From contig VGEJ01000139.1 of assembly GCA_016869335.1 (NCBI GenBank), forward strand, positions 1-6,895: a stretch of 6,895 bases of DNA, given 5' to 3'. Every line of letters begins with the position of its first letter. Within the stretch, counting starts at the first letter, position 1. The position numbers were made by a program, and so were the translations under genes. The notes under the pieces are model-generated. The model had not been told where the DNA came from. It did not search any database and worked only from the letters and a program-made list of their open reading frames with translations. The DNA is from Alphaproteobacteria bacterium. GTDB lineage: Bacteria; Pseudomonadota; Alphaproteobacteria; VGEJ01. Below are positions 6,311 to 6,895 of the stretch, in pieces.

Positions 6311-6338
6311 CCCGCCGGTTCAATCGTAGCGCAGCGCC

Positions 6339-6749
6339 ATGCCCGAGAGTGTCCCCGAAGGGTTTAAGCCATTCCCAATCGCGGCGGGCTTCGAGTTGCG
6401 CTTCGGTCCACTGTACATCGATCCAACCGGCGCGCGCCCGCGCCTCGGCCTCCAGGTCGCCGAGCACCACCTCAATCCACTTGGCATCCTGCATGGCGGC
6501 GTGGTGATGGCGCTGGCCGACGAGGTGATCGCCGTGACCCTCCTTGCTCACGTCGAGGGGCGCTCGTTCGCCACCATCAGCCTCAACTGCGACTTCCTGG
6601 CGGCGGGCAAGCCGGGCGAGTGGGTCGAGGCCGCGGCCGAGGTCGTCCGCCTGACGCAGAGCCTGGCTTTCATGCGCGCGACGGTTGCAAGTGACACGCG
6701 CGCGCTGGCCACGGCGAGCGGGATGTGGCGGCTGTTCGAGCGGCGCTAG
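6339..6749 (+). CDS. PaaI-like hotdog-fold thioesterase
   Basis: This 136-residue protein is a hotdog-fold acyl-CoA thioesterase of the PaaI type, expected to hydrolyse an acyl- or aryl-CoA in the cytoplasm. Seen: the family motif HLNPLGILHGGVVMALADE at residues 44-62, with Asn46, His52-Gly53-Gly54 and Asp61 marking the active-site loop and central helix, followed by the SLNCDFLAAGKPGEW strand (79-93 region) that matches the usual NxxFLxPxxxG segment. Length is standard for the family. The ATG at 6339 is the first start after an in-frame TAG at 6327-6329, so the N-terminus is well bounded, though the ribosome binding site is weak. It diverges from the ABC gene and its stop lies 10 bases from that of the convergent SCP2 gene. 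The gene looks intact. The substrate is unknown; a role in fatty-acid or aromatic breakdown is a guess from family. Confidence 0.9.
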   Translation: MPESVPEGFKPFPIAAGFELRFGPLYIDPTGARPRLGLQVAEHHLNPLGILHGGVVMALADEVIAVTLLAHVEGRSFATISLNCDFLAAGKPGEWVEAAAEVVRLTQSLAFMRATVASDTRALATASGMWRLFERR

Positions 6750-6759
6750 CAGGCACGGC

Positions 6760-6895
6760 TCACAGAACGGTGCGCAGCTTCATGGCAAGGCCGAGATCGC
6801 CGTCGACCTTGAGCTTGCCCATCATGAACGCCGTCATCGGATCCAGATCGCCCTCGGCGATGCTCTCGAAGTCGGCAAGCGAGATCCGGATCGTG
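6760..6895 (-). CDS. SCP2 sterol-binding-domain protein, C-terminal part
   Basis: The gene enters from the right edge and only the last 44 residues are present, ending in a TGA at 6762-6760. Seen: ISLADFESIAEGDLDPMTAF followed by MMGKLKVDGDLGLAMKLRTVL, which is the conserved end of the SCP2 domain (D..ml.g.ldp..afm.GK.kv.Gd..la.kl). SCP2 domains have a hydrophobic tunnel that binds lipids or acyl-CoA; bacterial stand-alone versions are about 100-130 residues and often near fatty-acid genes, in keeping with the adjacent thioesterase. It is convergent with the thioesterase, with a 10-base gap and no visible terminator hairpin. Confidence 0.85.
   Translation of the reverse strand, partial: TIRISLADFESIAEGDLDPMTAFMMGKLKVDGDLGLAMKLRTVL

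Noticed and set aside
4791..6329. A 512-codon open frame on the plus strand opposite the ABC and MAT region
   Set aside because: It has no recognisable domain, is rich in Arg, His, Gln and Asp as expected for an antisense frame of GC-rich coding DNA, and the minus strand carries clear family motifs over the same bases.

Overview
The window looks like a GC-rich stretch (I judge well above 60% G+C) of a bacterial chromosome. The gene types suggest Pseudomonadota, most likely Alphaproteobacteria: a gluconate-dehydrogenase-like GMC flavoprotein, a secreted Sel1-repeat protein, a type I secretion ABC exporter, a PaaI-type thioesterase and an SCP2 protein. This placement is inferred from gene content and codon bias; no rRNA or other marker gene is present. 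I see no tRNA, rRNA, CRISPR array, insertion sequence or phage gene.

Layout. (1) 98-3010, plus strand: an intact GMC oxidoreductase, then after 24 bases a Sel1-repeat protein with a signal peptide and nine 36-residue repeats. (2) 3007-6287, minus strand: read in transcription order from 6287 down, this holds an ABC exporter of the PrtD/LapB type, a C-terminal piece of an archaeal-type S-adenosylmethionine synthetase (MAT), a protein-L-isoaspartate O-methyltransferase (PCMT) and an intact Fpg/Nei-family DNA glycosylase. (3) 6339-6749, plus strand: a PaaI-like thioesterase, divergent from the ABC gene. (4) 6760 to the right edge, minus strand: the C-terminus of an SCP2-domain protein, convergent with the thioesterase.

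The part worth attention is region 2. One open frame of 759 codons (6038-3759) runs without a stop through three unrelated protein families. The ABC nucleotide-binding domain is cut just before its LSGGQ signature, at a Gly-Arg-Gly that the MAT family also has at that point, and continues in frame as the last third or so of an archaeal-type MAT, then as PCMT. The ABC gene also carries an in-frame TAG where glutamine is expected. The PCMT frame slips one base about 18 codons before its expected end; restoring it gives a normal PCMT C-terminus whose stop lies three bases before fpg. The simplest reading is a deletion (in the organism or in the assembly) joining an exporter operon to a MAT-PCMT-fpg operon, plus two point lesions. 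A working three-domain protein is unlikely because the ABC and MAT parts each lack essential portions.

How the genes relate. MAT makes the S-adenosylmethionine that PCMT uses, and PCMT and Fpg both repair damage (isoaspartyl protein, oxidised DNA), so the ancestral MAT-PCMT-fpg order would make sense as a SAM-supply and damage-repair unit. The exporter part appears unrelated. The GMC-Sel1 pair and the thioesterase and SCP2 genes are ordinary accessory metabolism. Stretches between genes are all under about 100 bases.
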